Shown: positions 8,218 to 17,742, counted from the first letter of the stretch. The stretch is DNA of 64,000 nucleotides from DASWIP01 sp036397635 (GCA_036397635.1 DASWIP010000128.1:1-64000), one strand, 5' to 3'. Notes: a model not told the origin generated them from the letters alone. Program-made: numbers and translations.

Positions 8218-9329
8218 CAGCTCGTCAGCCCCTTCAGCCGCTCGATGGTGTCCGAACACTCGCGGACCATGTCCTCGATCACCTCCGCTGTCGGACGGAC
8301 CTCGTTCATCCTGCCGACGATCTGACCGACCGGCATCCCCATCAGGTCTGGATGCTCGGCGCGATAGATACGGTAGACGGCTTCGGCGGTCAACATGAAC
8401 TGCAGGGGCATCGGCAGCGCGCCCGGCCCGTTCGGATCGTCCCACGCATCGGTCCACGCGGTCCGCAACTGGCGCGCAGGCTTGCCCGACAGCGACCGCG
8501 AGCGCACGGTGTCCTGCGACGTCGCCGCGAGCAGCTTGTCGCGCACCGCCGCCTGCGTCTGCGCCTCGGCGACGGTCAGCCAGATCGAGCCGGTCCAGAC
8601 GCCTTGCGTGCCCAGCGCCAGCGCCGCGGCCATCTGGCGGCCCGAACCGATCCCGCCGCCGGCGAGCACCGGCCGCGGCGCGACCGCGTCCACGACCTCG
8701 GGCCACAGGATCATCGACGCGATGTCGGGCGTGTGTCCCGCCGCCTCGGTGCCGGTCGCGACCACGATGTCCACGCCGACCTCGACCTGGCGGCGCGCGT
8801 GCTCGGCGCTGCCGACGAGAGCGGCGACCTTCACGCCATGCCGGTGTGCCTCATCGACCACGTCTCGCGGCGGTGGACCCAGAGCGTTCGCGAGCAGCGC
8901 GATGTCGTGCGACAACGCCACATCCACCTGCGGGCGCGCCGTCGCCTCCGTCCATCCGAGCAGCTCGCGCGGCGCCGGCTGGTCGGCCGGCAGGGGCGGC
9001 ACCCCATACTTGGCGAGCACCTCTTCGACGTACAGCTTGTGCCCCTCGGGGATCTCGCGCTGCAGCGCGTCGAACATCTCGTCGGCGTCGTACTCGCCCC
9101 CGACATAGCTCGCCGGCATCACCACATCCACGCCGTACGGCTTGCCGCCGCAGTGCTCGTCGAGCCACGACAGCTCCTTCTCGAGATCCTCGGGCGTATG
9201 GCGGAGCGCCCCGAGCACGCCCAGGCCGCCGGCCCGGCTGACCGCGGCGCACACCTCCTTGTCGATGCAGAACGCGAAGATCGGATACTCGATCCCGAAC
9301 TCGTCGCACAGCTCGGTGCGGATGCTCAT
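8217..9329 (-). CDS. nitronate monooxygenase/IpdC-like flavoprotein
   Basis: The 370-aa protein has the 2-nitropropane dioxygenase/nitronate monooxygenase fold: the glycine-rich N-terminus (AAVSRAGGLGVLGA), VATGTEAAGHTPD, and VLAGGGIGSGRQMAAALALGTQGVWTGS, which form the FMN phosphate site. In actinobacterial steroid catabolism the same family includes IpdC, a flavin-dependent enzyme needed for opening of the C/D rings. The position between a FadD19-like ligase (4-nt ATGA overlap upstream) and an LLM oxidoreductase supports a steroid role, but the choice between IpdC and a generic nitronate monooxygenase is unproven. Confidence 0.8.
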   Translation of the reverse strand: MSIRTELCDEFGIEYPIFAFCIDKEVCAAVSRAGGLGVLGALRHTPEDLEKELSWLDEHCGGKPYGVDVVMPASYVGGEYDADEMFDALQREIPEGHKLYVEEVLAKYGVPPLPADQPAPRELLGWTEATARPQVDVALSHDIALLANALGPPPRDVVDEAHRHGVKVAALVGSAEHARRQVEVGVDIVVATGTEAAGHTPDIASMILWPEVVDAVAPRPVLAGGGIGSGRQMAAALALGTQGVWTGSIWLTVAEAQTQAAVRDKLLAATSQDTVRSRSLSGKPARQLRTAWTDAWDDPNGPGALPMPLQFMLTAEAVYRIYRAEHPDLMGMPVGQIVGRMNEVRPTAEVIEDMVRECSDTIERLKGLTS

Positions 9330-10933
9330 CCGGGTTCCTTCGTGGCCAGCGCCTTCGCCCAGGGATAGTCGGGCTTCCCGCTGGGCTGGCGCTGGATCTG
9401 CTCGACCAAGTGGATCTCGCGCGGCACCTTGTACCCGGCGACGTGTTCACGGCAGTGCGCGTCGATCTCTTGCAGCGTCGGCGTCTTGCCCGCGCGCGGC
9501 TGGATCACGGCGGTGACGCGCTCGCCCCAGCGTTCGTCGGGAACACCGACGACGACGGCGTCGTAGACATCCGCGTGGGAGCGCAGCGCCTGCTCGACCT
9601 CCTCGGGGAAGACTTTCTCGCCGCCGGAGTTGATGCAGATGCTGCCGCGGCCGAACACGATCACCGAGCCGTCGGCGTCGACGGTCGCGATATCGCCGGG
9701 TACCACCCAGCGGTGGCCGTCCTTCTCGAAGAACGTCCCCGCGGTCTTCTCGGGATCCTTGTAGTAGCCGAGCGGCACGTGGCCGCGCAGCGCGAGCTTG
9801 CCCATCGCGCCCGAGCCGGCCACGATCGGGCGCAGGTCGTCGTCGACGACCATGGTGGTCTCCTTGACCTGGAAGCGCAGGCCGCCGCCGGCGGGGCGCG
9901 CGTCCTCCATCGCCTCCATGCCCTGATGGCCGGTCTCGGTCGCACCGAAATTCTCGGTGACGATCGTGTTCGGGAGCAGCGCGCGCAACTGCTCCTTCAC
10001 GGATTGGCTGATCACCGCGCCGGTCGAGCCGACGTAGTACAGCGAGGAGATGTCCCAGCGGTCGGGGTTCGCCGCCAGCGTCTCGGCGAGCGGACGCGCC
10101 ATCGCGTCGCCGACCAGGTTGATGGTGTTGACGCGCTCGTCGTGGATCGCCTGCCAGACGACTTCGGGGTCGAACCGAGGGACGAGCACCATCTTGTCGC
10201 CCCAGTTGAACGCGATCAGCACGCCCAGTTGCGCGGCGCCGTGGATCAGCGGCGGGACGGCGAACTGCACGATCTGCGGGTCGCGCGCGCGCACGTTGGC
10301 GACCAGCGCCTCGACCGAGAGCATGGGCTCGCCGAGCGGGTTCCCGGCGCCGAGACCCGCGTGGTACAGGTCACCCTGCCGCCACATCACGCCCTTCGGC
10401 ATCCCGGTCGTGCCGCCGGTGTAGATGATGTACAGGTCGTCGCCCGAGCGCGGGGCGAAGTGGCGCATGCCCCTCTGGGATCCCACCGCCTCGTCGAACG
10501 AGACCGTCCCGATCGCGCGCAGGTCCTCGCCCGAACCGTCATCGACCGAGATGAAGGTCCGCAGCGACGGGACCTCGGCGCGCACGGCGTCGATGCGAGG
10601 GATGAAGCCGCGCGCGTGGATCAGCCCGAACAGGTCGGCGTTGTCGAACAGGTAGCGCAGCTCGGCTTCGACGTAGCGGTAGTTCACGTTGATCGGCACC
10701 GCGCGGATCTTCAGGCACGCGACCATGCCGACCACGTACTCGACGCTGTTGTGCAAGTACATCCCGACGTGATGGCCGGAGCCGACGCCGGCGTCGAGCA
10801 GGTGGTGGGCCAGACGATTCGCCTGGTCCTCGACCTCGGCGTAGGTCAGCCGGCGTCCGGCGCAGACCAGCGCGGGCCGTTCGGGCACCGCATCCGCGAC
10901 GGCCTCGAACAGGTCGGCGAGATTGGGGTCCAT
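9326..10933 (-). CDS. fadD19: FadD19-like steroid acyl-CoA ligase
   Basis: An adenylate-forming ligase of 535 aa with YIIYTGGTTGMPKGV at about 168-182, NYRYVEAELRYLFDNAD near 84-100, ATETGHQG, VVPGDIATVDADG, GRGSICINSGGEKVFPEEVEQAL and the C-terminal Lys motif QPSGKPDY. These blocks match what I recall of FadD19, which activates the C26 carboxylate of the sterol side chain in mycobacteria. The ATG at 10933 lies five bases after a TACTAT -10 element, so the mRNA may be leaderless. A KstR-type palindrome overlaps that promoter. The gene leads a three-gene unit with the flavoprotein and LLM oxidoreductase. Confidence 0.8.
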   Translation of the reverse strand: MDPNLADLFEAVADAVPERPALVCAGRRLTYAEVEDQANRLAHHLLDAGVGSGHHVGMYLHNSVEYVVGMVACLKIRAVPINVNYRYVEAELRYLFDNADLFGLIHARGFIPRIDAVRAEVPSLRTFISVDDGSGEDLRAIGTVSFDEAVGSQRGMRHFAPRSGDDLYIIYTGGTTGMPKGVMWRQGDLYHAGLGAGNPLGEPMLSVEALVANVRARDPQIVQFAVPPLIHGAAQLGVLIAFNWGDKMVLVPRFDPEVVWQAIHDERVNTINLVGDAMARPLAETLAANPDRWDISSLYYVGSTGAVISQSVKEQLRALLPNTIVTENFGATETGHQGMEAMEDARPAGGGLRFQVKETTMVVDDDLRPIVAGSGAMGKLALRGHVPLGYYKDPEKTAGTFFEKDGHRWVVPGDIATVDADGSVIVFGRGSICINSGGEKVFPEEVEQALRSHADVYDAVVVGVPDERWGERVTAVIQPRAGKTPTLQEIDAHCREHVAGYKVPREIHLVEQIQRQPSGKPDYPWAKALATKEPG

Positions 10934-10938
10934 GCGCG

Positions 10939-10958
10939 ATAGTAGAACACGTTCTACT
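10939..10958 (-). promoter_or_regulatory. KstR-type operator and -10 element upstream of fadD19-like gene
   Basis: AGTAGAAC-AC-GTTCTACT (10941-10958) is a perfect palindrome apart from its two central bases. Its core at 10943-10956 fits the published KstR consensus TNNAACNNGTTNNA at every fixed base. On the minus strand it overlaps TACTAT (complement of 10939-10944), a -10 hexamer five bases before the ATG, so binding would block transcription. Confidence 0.75.
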
Positions 10959-10988
10959 TCACTTGGGCAAGACTGCGCCGCGCCTGGA

Positions 10989-11543
10989 TCAGACCGACGC
11001 GAGGGGCTCGCAGATCTTGCAGGGCTCGAAGCCGGGCTCGTCCGGCGAGACCGGACGCAGGTCGTTGCGTCCCGCGACCACAACGCAATCCGGCGCGTGG
11101 AACATCGTGCCTTTCGCGGTCGCCACGAACGAGCCGTTCGCCGACGTCGGCGTCGTCGTGACCGCGTCGGCCGGCGTCATCCGCACCAGGATGGACTCCA
11201 GGCGACGCATCGTCTCCTCGGTGCGATCGGACAGGCGGCGCGTCTCTTGCACCTGGCGGGTCATCCAGTACGCGAAGTACAGCAGCCCACCGAGCAGCGT
11301 GAACGCCAAGCCGACCAGTCCGCCCGAGATCAGGTACGGGATCTGCTCGAAGACGTAGGGCGTGCGCGCGGCGCCGTACCAGCCGACCAGCATCGTTGGG
11401 ATGCCGATCGTGATCAGGATCGCGCCGGCGACCATCAGCCACCGCTCGATCGAGATCGAGAAGCCGCGGCCGCGGATCTTGGATACGGCTGCTGCGAGCG
11501 CGCGCGTGCGCGTATCGCCGGTCTTGGGTGTGGTCGTGGTCAT
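10989..11543 (-). CDS. two-pass membrane protein with C-terminal Cys/His metal-site-like domain
   Basis: The 184-aa product has a basic N-terminus, two membrane helices (about residues 35-58 and 70-93), a short coiled-coil-like stretch (RQVQETRRLSDRTEETMRRLESIL) and a C-terminal soluble domain. This ends GTMFHAPDCVVVAGRNDL...PCKICEP, an arrangement of His, Cys and CxxC that recalls Ada-type zinc-binding modules. It overlaps the upstream secreted-protein gene by 4 nt and ends the importer operon. A role as an accessory subunit of the adjacent ABC importer is inferred only from context. Confidence 0.7.
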   Translation of the reverse strand: MTTTTPKTGDTRTRALAAAVSKIRGRGFSISIERWLMVAGAILITIGIPTMLVGWYGAARTPYVFEQIPYLISGGLVGLAFTLLGGLLYFAYWMTRQVQETRRLSDRTEETMRRLESILVRMTPADAVTTTPTSANGSFVATAKGTMFHAPDCVVVAGRNDLRPVSPDEPGFEPCKICEPLASV

Positions 11544-12922
11544 GCGCCTCCCAGCGGGCAGCCTACCTCTGCCCGCATCGTCGTGGCTCGATCGGCCACG
11601 TTCGACAGCCCGAATGATCCAAGCAGTCCGAGCAGCGCGACCAGCGCCGCCAGGCCGGCGGGCACCGCGACCGACGCCACGGGCCGGATCGCGAACGACG
11701 GCGGCTGCGAGCGCGGGGCCACCTGCGTTCCGTTACCGCCGGGCACCGGGATCGGCTGACCAGGCACCAACACGGGGATCAGCTGCGGCGGCGAGCCGGG
11801 CGGCGTGATCACCGGCGGGACGAACGCCGGCAACGGCGGCGCCGCGGCGGCCGATGCGCTTCCCGAGCCGATCGCGATGACCACGACCTGGTCGATCTCG
11901 ATGTACTGACGGATCCGCTGCTGCACCTGTTCGGGGAGCTGCTCGATGAACGGCTTTATCGCGCCGGCTTCGAACACGATCAGGATGCCGTCGATCGAGC
12001 GCGATGCCGCCGCGCCCTGCTGCGAGTCGATCGCTTGCGTCACCTTCACCGTGATGCCTCGCTCGGACAGCGTTGCTCCCAGCTCGTTGAGCTGCTCGTC
12101 GTCGGGTCCCCCGTTCTGCCCGAACGCATGGAAGCCGTCACCGTCCAGCGACGCGGTCTGATCACCGATGCGCAGGCCGCTGAAGGTCAGCGTACCCTCC
12201 AGCGTTGCGGCGGTCCCGTCGCTGATCGCCGACACGGTCGTGGTGAGCTGCTCGACCGTGACGACCCCGCCGAGCACCGAGAGATGTTCGATCTCAGCGC
12301 GCGCCTCGGACAGCGCTTGCGTGCCTTCCACGACCGAGCGCGACGTGGATGCGATCGCCGCGGCGTCGATGAGACCGGTGATGCTGGCGCCGCCCATGCT
12401 CGCCAGCGCCTCGGTGCGGCCGTGCCGCGCGGTGGTGTCCATCGCGACGCCTTGGGCGCCGCTGCGCTGCTCGTCGGGACCCTGGGGGTGGAACGATTCC
12501 GAGCGCACCTCGTAGCGCGGGATGGTGGGCAGCAGCGGGAACAGCGTGTCGAAGATCTGGACGAACTCTTCGGGCGCGCCGCCGTCGCGGAAGCCTTGCT
12601 TGACCCCGGCGGGAACCTCTTGTGAGATCAGCGGTCCGGCGTTCGCTGCGACCGGGCCGGGCCACAACACGCTGGCCAGGCCGTAGCCGGTGCCGGTGTC
12701 GTTGTGCGCGATCGTGCGCGCGAGATGCAGCTCTCCCGTCGGCGAGGCTGGGATGCCGGTGCTGGGGGAGTTGAACACCATCGATACCGGCGCGGCCGAG
12801 CTCTTGAGTACCCAACCGCCGAGGGCCGGCGCGGTCTGACCGAACGCGGCCGGCACGCCTGCGATCGCCGTCATCGCGAGCACGCCGGCCAGCACCAACA
12901 TCCGCGCGCGGACGCGGTTCAT
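11540..12922 (-). CDS. secreted, C-terminally membrane-anchored protein of the importer operon
   Basis: The 460-aa protein has a signal peptide (MLVLAGVLAMTAIAGVPAAFGQ), a long extracytoplasmic region, a Pro-rich stretch (about 365-420) and a C-terminal hydrophobic helix (VAVPAGLAALVALLGLLGSFGL) with a short tail. No known catalytic motif is visible. It sits exactly between the LivF ATPase gene (4-nt overlap) and the small two-pass membrane protein (4-nt overlap), so it is co-expressed with the importer. It could help present or capture a hydrophobic substrate at the cell surface; this is inference. Confidence 0.7.
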   Translation of the reverse strand: MNRVRARMLVLAGVLAMTAIAGVPAAFGQTAPALGGWVLKSSAAPVSMVFNSPSTGIPASPTGELHLARTIAHNDTGTGYGLASVLWPGPVAANAGPLISQEVPAGVKQGFRDGGAPEEFVQIFDTLFPLLPTIPRYEVRSESFHPQGPDEQRSGAQGVAMDTTARHGRTEALASMGGASITGLIDAAAIASTSRSVVEGTQALSEARAEIEHLSVLGGVVTVEQLTTTVSAISDGTAATLEGTLTFSGLRIGDQTASLDGDGFHAFGQNGGPDDEQLNELGATLSERGITVKVTQAIDSQQGAAASRSIDGILIVFEAGAIKPFIEQLPEQVQQRIRQYIEIDQVVVIAIGSGSASAAAAPPLPAFVPPVITPPGSPPQLIPVLVPGQPIPVPGGNGTQVAPRSQPPSFAIRPVASVAVPAGLAALVALLGLLGSFGLSNVADRATTMRAEVGCPLGGA

Positions 12923-13626
12923 GCGGCACCTCCCAGGTAAGCGGCCGACAGCTTGTCCTCCAGGTCCGCCGGCTGGCCGACCGCGCGGATGCGGCCGTGC
13001 ACCATCACCGCTGCGAAGTCAGCGACCCGCAACGCGGTGCGCGCGAACTGCTCGACCAGCAGGATCGCGACTCCCTGCTTCGCGATCTCGCCGACGATGC
13101 GGTACAGCTCGGTGACGATCAGCGGTGCGAGCCCCATCGACAGCTCGTCGAGCATCAGCAGCTTGGGATCGGTGGCCAGCGCGCGCGCCATCGCGAGCAT
13201 CTGCTGCTCGCCACCGGACATCGTGCCTGCGAGCTGGCGGCGTCGCTCTTGCAGGCGCGGGAACGTGGCATAGGTGCGCTCCTCGATCTGCGAGAACGAT
13301 GCCTTCGTGAACGTCGCCATGCGCAGGTTCTCGACCACCGTGAGGTTGGGGAAGATGCCGCGGCCCTCAGGGATCAGGCACACGCCCGCGCGCGCGAGCG
13401 CGTCCGCGTTGGCGCCGTTGACGTGGTGGCCGGCGACGTGCACGCATCCAGCGGACGGTTTCAACTGGCCGCTGGCGATCTTCAGCGTCGTGCTCTTGCC
13501 GGTTCCGTTCGGTCCGAGCAGCGCGACGATGCTGCGCTCGGGAACGACCAGGTCCACCCCGTGCAGCACCTCGATACGGCCGTAGCCGGCTCGCACTCCG
13601 CGTAACTCGAGGACCGGAACGCTCAC
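12919..13626 (-). CDS. livF: LivF-type ABC transporter ATP-binding protein
   Basis: The 235-aa ATPase has Walker A GPNGTGKST (about 38-46), the LivF-typical LIPEGRGIFPNLTVVENL, signature MSGGEQQ (136-142) and Walker B LLMLDE (156-161), followed by ELSMGLAP. The GTG start overlaps the LivG stop (GTGA), which is preferred over a longer in-frame reading into livG because the homologous sequence begins at VPVLELRGV. It is one of the two ATPases of the branched-chain/hydrophobic-acid (HAAT) importer encoded here. Confidence 0.92.
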   Translation of the reverse strand: MSVPVLELRGVRAGYGRIEVLHGVDLVVPERSIVALLGPNGTGKSTTLKIASGQLKPSAGCVHVAGHHVNGANADALARAGVCLIPEGRGIFPNLTVVENLRMATFTKASFSQIEERTYATFPRLQERRRQLAGTMSGGEQQMLAMARALATDPKLLMLDELSMGLAPLIVTELYRIVGEIAKQGVAILLVEQFARTALRVADFAAVMVHGRIRAVGQPADLEDKLSAAYLGGAA

Positions 13627-14375
13627 TGTGCCGCCTCCATCGTCTCTTCGTCGGCTTCGCCGAGGTAGGCCGCCTGCACGACCTGGTTCGCCTGGATCTC
13701 CGAGGCCGTTCCCGACGCGATCAGCTTGCCGAAGTCCAGCACGTGGATCGTCGAGCACACCCGCATCACCAGGTCCACATCATGTTCGACGAGCAGCACC
13801 GCCAACCCTTCGCCGGCGAACCGTACGAGAAGTTCTGCCATCAGGTCCGATTCTTCCCCTTCGCCCAGACCAGATGACACCTCGTCGAGCAGCATCAACC
13901 GCGGTCGTGTCGCCAGCGCGCGCCCCAACTCGACCAAGCGAGCCAGGCCTGTGGGGATCGCATCCACGCGCTCGTCTGCGACGCTGCGGATACCGACCCG
14001 GTCCAGGATCTCCTCGGTCTCGGCCTGGACGTCGTAGTGCCCGCGTGCCCAGCGTCGTCGGATCTCGGCGGCCACCAGGATGTTCTCGCGCGCGGTCAAC
14101 GATCCGAACACCTCGAGGCGCTGGAAGGTGCGTGCGATGCCGAGGCGCGCGCGCTCATGCGGTTTGTACGCGCTGATGTCCCGGCCCTCGAAGAGCACCC
14201 GTCCGGTGGTCGGCTGGTTGAGGCCGCAGATCGCGTTGAAGGTGGTGGTCTTCCCTGCGCCGTTGGGTCCGATCAGCGCGGTGACGACGCCGGGCTCGAC
14301 GTCGAAGCTGACGTCGGAGACGGCCAGCAGTCCTCCGAAGCGGATGGTGAGGTTCTCAACTTGGAGCAGCGACAA
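13623..14375 (-). CDS. livG: LivG-type ABC transporter ATP-binding protein
   Basis: The 250-aa ATPase has Walker A GPNGAGKT (about 36-43), LGIARTFQRLEVFGSLTARENILVA typical of LivG, and Walker B LMLLDEVSSGL. The C-loop reads IPTGLARLVEL instead of the usual LSTGQQRRLE, which is unusual for the family. The start is a TTG with GGAGGTGA upstream and lies 20 nt inside the permease gene. It pairs with LivF. Confidence 0.9.
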   Translation of the reverse strand: MSLLQVENLTIRFGGLLAVSDVSFDVEPGVVTALIGPNGAGKTTTFNAICGLNQPTTGRVLFEGRDISAYKPHERARLGIARTFQRLEVFGSLTARENILVAAEIRRRWARGHYDVQAETEEILDRVGIRSVADERVDAIPTGLARLVELGRALATRPRLMLLDEVSSGLGEGEESDLMAELLVRFAGEGLAVLLVEHDVDLVMRVCSTIHVLDFGKLIASGTASEIQANQVVQAAYLGEADEETMEAAQ

Positions 14376-16278
14376 CCGGAGTCACCTCCTCGGGCTGACC
14401 CGGCGCGAGCGGCGGGGGTTCCTGCGTCGCGGCGGCGCGCCGTTTGAACGGGCGCCCGTCCGCGCTGAGCATCGCCGCGATGCCGTTGGGTGAACGGCCG
14501 ATCGACAGTGCAGCCAGACCGGCGAGCAGATAGTTCAACCCATCGATCGTACCCACGAAGTCTTGGATCACCGGGATCATCGCGAGCGCGATCCCACCGA
14601 TCAGCGCCCCACCGGCAGTTGTGATGCCGCCGACCACGACGAGCAGCAGGACGGGCAGGCTCTGCAGCATCAGGAAGTCGGTCGCGCCCGCCGAGTTGCG
14701 CAGTCCGCCGAACATCGCGCCGCCGAGGCCCGCGAGCGCCGCGGAGATCGCGAAGACGGTGAGCTTCGTGCGAGTCAGGCTGAGGCCCAGGGTCGCGCAC
14801 GCGACCGGGCTGTCGCGCATCGCGGCCAGCAGTCGTCCGAAGGGTCCTCGCCTGATCGCCTGGGTCAGTAGTGCCGACAACGCGAAGGCGATCGCGAGCA
14901 AGACGAAGTAGCTCTGCAAGCCTTCGAAGGACAGCCCCGGGAGCTTCAGGCGGCTCACCTCCAGGTTCCCCAGCGTCCCGAACGCGCGCCGATCGGGGAA
15001 GAACATGTTGTCCATCAGTACCGCGAACGCCATGGTTGCCAGCGCGAGGTAGAGGCCCTGCAGGCGCAAGGCCGGCAGCGCAACCAGGGCCCCGACCGCG
15101 CCCGCGAGCACGATCGCCGCCAGCAAGCCGACCGGCGAACCGTCCGCGCCGACCTTCGCCATCGCGAACGCGCCCAGCCCCGCGAAGGTCATCTGACACA
15201 GCGAGACCTGTCCCGCGTAGCCCGACAGCAGCACGAGCGACAGCATGATCATGCCGAACGCCAGCGCCTGTCCGCCGCGGACCAACCAGACGGCGTCCAT
15301 GCCGAAGGACAGCAAGAACGCGACACCAACCAGGATTCCGGCACCCGCCAGCGAGCGGTTCCGCCCCGGAACCGGTGGCGCGGCGGTCCGCAGGAGACGG
15401 CCGGCACGGAGTCGCGCCTCGGGCATGGTCAGCAGAACGACGAACAGGAAGATCGTCGGAAGCGACGGTCGCAAGCCGATGAACGCGCCGCCGAGTTGCA
15501 CGTACCCGGTGACGTAGGACTCGGCGAGTCCCAGCATCATCGCACCGAGAAACGTCAGCGGAAGGCTGCGGAGACGCCCGACCATCGCGGCCGCGTACGC
15601 GTTGATCACCAAGAAGGTCAGTACCGTCACGTTGAGCTGGAGCGCAGGTGCCAGCAGGATCCCGGCGATCGACGCGAGTGATGCGCCCATCGCCCACGAC
15701 AGCATGCTGACCTGGAAGGGGCGCGCGCCGTTGAGCGCGGCGAGGTCTCGGTCATCCACCACCGCGCGCATCGCGACGCCGGTGCGGGTCCTGCTCAGGA
15801 TGAACCACAGCGCGATCGCGACCGCGCCCGCCGTCAGGATCGTGATGGTCTCGTGCCAGGTCACGAACACGCCGCTCAGCAGGAATCCGCCCGGCGAGAA
15901 GAACGGGATGAGCTGGCGCGACTCGGACTGGGTCCAGAGCCCCTGCGCCGCCCCGATCAGGAAGACCATGAGCGCGACCGTGACGACCAAGGATGTCGCG
16001 ACCGGCGCGTCACGCAGCTTGCGGATCAGCGTTCGCTCGATCAGCGCCCCGAACAGCGGTGCGATGACGAACACGACCACGATCAGCGCGAGTGGCGCGG
16101 GCCAGTTCTGATGCACGCGCAACTCCCAGTAGGTGAACGCCATCAGCATCCCGATGGCGCCGTGCGCGACGTTGAAGATGCCGGAGGTGACGTAGGTGAC
16201 CACCAGACCGCTCGCGGCGATCGCGTAGACGGATCCGGTGACGACCCCGATTATCGTGAACGCGATGAACTGTTCCAC
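14356..16278 (-). CDS. livHM: LivH-LivM fusion ABC permease
   Basis: A 640-aa membrane protein in which a LivH-like half (about 1-290, starting FIAFTIIGVVTGSVYAIAASGLVVTYVTSGIFNVAHGAIGML) is joined to a LivM-like half (about 320-610, with LSGYAGQVSLCQMTFAGLGAFAMAKV and the AMRDSPVACATLGLSLTRTKL coupling-helix region). Both permease subunits of a Liv-type importer are therefore in one chain. It is preceded 9 nt upstream by the substrate-binding protein gene and followed by livG with overlap, so the importer is complete. Confidence 0.92.
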   Translation of the reverse strand: MEQFIAFTIIGVVTGSVYAIAASGLVVTYVTSGIFNVAHGAIGMLMAFTYWELRVHQNWPAPLALIVVVFVIAPLFGALIERTLIRKLRDAPVATSLVVTVALMVFLIGAAQGLWTQSESRQLIPFFSPGGFLLSGVFVTWHETITILTAGAVAIALWFILSRTRTGVAMRAVVDDRDLAALNGARPFQVSMLSWAMGASLASIAGILLAPALQLNVTVLTFLVINAYAAAMVGRLRSLPLTFLGAMMLGLAESYVTGYVQLGGAFIGLRPSLPTIFLFVVLLTMPEARLRAGRLLRTAAPPVPGRNRSLAGAGILVGVAFLLSFGMDAVWLVRGGQALAFGMIMLSLVLLSGYAGQVSLCQMTFAGLGAFAMAKVGADGSPVGLLAAIVLAGAVGALVALPALRLQGLYLALATMAFAVLMDNMFFPDRRAFGTLGNLEVSRLKLPGLSFEGLQSYFVLLAIAFALSALLTQAIRRGPFGRLLAAMRDSPVACATLGLSLTRTKLTVFAISAALAGLGGAMFGGLRNSAGATDFLMLQSLPVLLLVVVGGITTAGGALIGGIALAMIPVIQDFVGTIDGLNYLLAGLAALSIGRSPNGIAAMLSADGRPFKRRAAATQEPPPLAPGQPEEVTPVVAAPS

Positions 16279-16287
16279 GGCGGGGTC

Positions 16288-17742
16288 CTAGAGCGTTACC
16301 TTCTGGTTCCCGTTGGCGCTGCAGGTTTGACCGTTGGTACCGGCAGTCGGGGACGCCGGGGAGACGCGCACGAAGGCATCCCCTCGCACGGTCGCGTACA
16401 GGTAGCAGGGAGCGGCTTGGTTCGCGGCGATGTTGTGTGCCGCATGGAGCCCGTTCCCCGTCCATGACGTGATCTTCTTCAACTCAGCGAGCAGCTTCTC
16501 GCGCGTCAGCCGTGGCCCGGCCTTCTTCGCCGCGTCGACGAAGAGGCGCCCGGCCGACCACGCGTACATGCCGAAGTAGTCGGCCGCCGATCCCGGAGCG
16601 ACGCGCGCGAGCCACTGCTGGTACAGCTGTATCTCGGGGGTCGATGCAGACTCCTCGAGCATCCCGGTGTTGAGGAAGAACAGGATCCCTTCGGCGGCAC
16701 CTTGCGCGTCCCGATGGAACTGGGGTGAATAGACGACCGAGTCGAAATCCAGGACTTCGGGCTGCCACTGCTGCTGGCGCATCGCCTTCAGCAATCGGTT
16801 GATGCTCTGGTAATCCGCGACCATGCTCACGTACTTGATCGGCGGATCGTGGTTCTTCAAGGCCTGGACGTATGAGTTGTAGTTGGTCTCGGCGAGCTGC
16901 ACGGCTTGGGTGTAGATGAAGTCCCAGCCGACCTTCTCGTACGCCTTGACCCGCTGGAGCGCGTTGATGCGCGTCACACCGGCGTTGAGGAACAGCATCG
17001 CCGCGTTCGTCTCGACACCCGGGTACTGCTGCCGGATGTAGTTGGCTGTGCCGACCAGGACCAGATCCGGGCGGACGGGATACGCGGGGAAGGAGTTCTT
17101 CGCGAAGATGCGGTCCGGGTTCACGGTGATCGCACTGATGTCGGGGATCCCATCGCCGTCGCCGCATCGGTCGATCTCCCGGGCGCCGCCATCATCGAAC
17201 GCCGACATCGATCCCACCAGCGCGAACGCCTTGTCGCATGCCTGAAGGACGCCAGACAGGTTCCCGTCCGAACTGGTCTTCGAGTCGATCAGCACCGGAT
17301 TCAGCAGCCGGCCGTCGATGCCGCCCTCGGAGTTGACCATCGCCGCGAGCGCCTGGATGGCATCGTGCGTGGACTTGAACAATCCCGGCTGGATTCCGGT
17401 CGTGTCCGAGACCGTGGCGATGGTCAACTCGGTCGCGGTGACTCCGACGTCGGTGGCGCCGCCGTTGCCCCCGGGCGGCGCGCTGGGCGCGATCGATGGA
17501 CCCGTGACCCCCGGTCCGGTAACGCCGCTGCCGTTCGAGTCGGTTCCCGTCCCCGAGCCGGTCCCCGACCCGGGATCGCTCGGATCGACGAAGCTCGCAC
17601 CGCCACCTTCTCCACCGCCGAGCGCGCCGATGCCGGCCGCGCGCTGCTCGTCCGTCAGGCGCGCGCCGCATGCGGTCACCGCGAGCGCGCCCGCGATCAA
17701 CAGTGCCGTCAGATGCCGGATGCCCCGGCTTCGCTCACCCAT
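16288..17742 (-). CDS. substrate-binding lipoprotein of the Liv-type importer
   Basis: The 484-aa product has a lipoprotein signal (LLIAGALAVTAC-G), a Gly/Ser/Pro-rich tether (about 45-95) and a type I periplasmic-binding fold (Peripla_BP_6/LivK-like), starting GVTATELTIATVSDTTGIQPGLFKSTHDAIQAL. The ligand is unknown. Its gene begins 46 nt after the end of the FadE-like dehydrogenase gene on the same strand and is 9 nt ahead of livHM, so it is probably read from the dehydrogenase promoter with its KstR-type box, suggesting a steroid- or fatty-acid-derived ligand rather than an amino acid. Confidence 0.88.
   Translation of the reverse strand: MGERSRGIRHLTALLIAGALAVTACGARLTDEQRAAGIGALGGGEGGGASFVDPSDPGSGTGSGTGTDSNGSGVTGPGVTGPSIAPSAPPGGNGGATDVGVTATELTIATVSDTTGIQPGLFKSTHDAIQALAAMVNSEGGIDGRLLNPVLIDSKTSSDGNLSGVLQACDKAFALVGSMSAFDDGGAREIDRCGDGDGIPDISAITVNPDRIFAKNSFPAYPVRPDLVLVGTANYIRQQYPGVETNAAMLFLNAGVTRINALQRVKAYEKVGWDFIYTQAVQLAETNYNSYVQALKNHDPPIKYVSMVADYQSINRLLKAMRQQQWQPEVLDFDSVVYSPQFHRDAQGAAEGILFFLNTGMLEESASTPEIQLYQQWLARVAPGSAADYFGMYAWSAGRLFVDAAKKAGPRLTREKLLAELKKITSWTGNGLHAAHNIAANQAAPCYLYATVRGDAFVRVSPASPTAGTNGQTCSANGNQKVTL

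Noticed and set aside
9410..10942. Long open frame (about 510 codons) on the plus strand opposite the FadD19-like gene
   Set aside because: Translation is Arg/His/Val-rich with no domains; it is the antisense shadow of a high-GC gene. The same applies to the long minus-strand frame at 21716-23692 opposite the aldehyde dehydrogenase and others.
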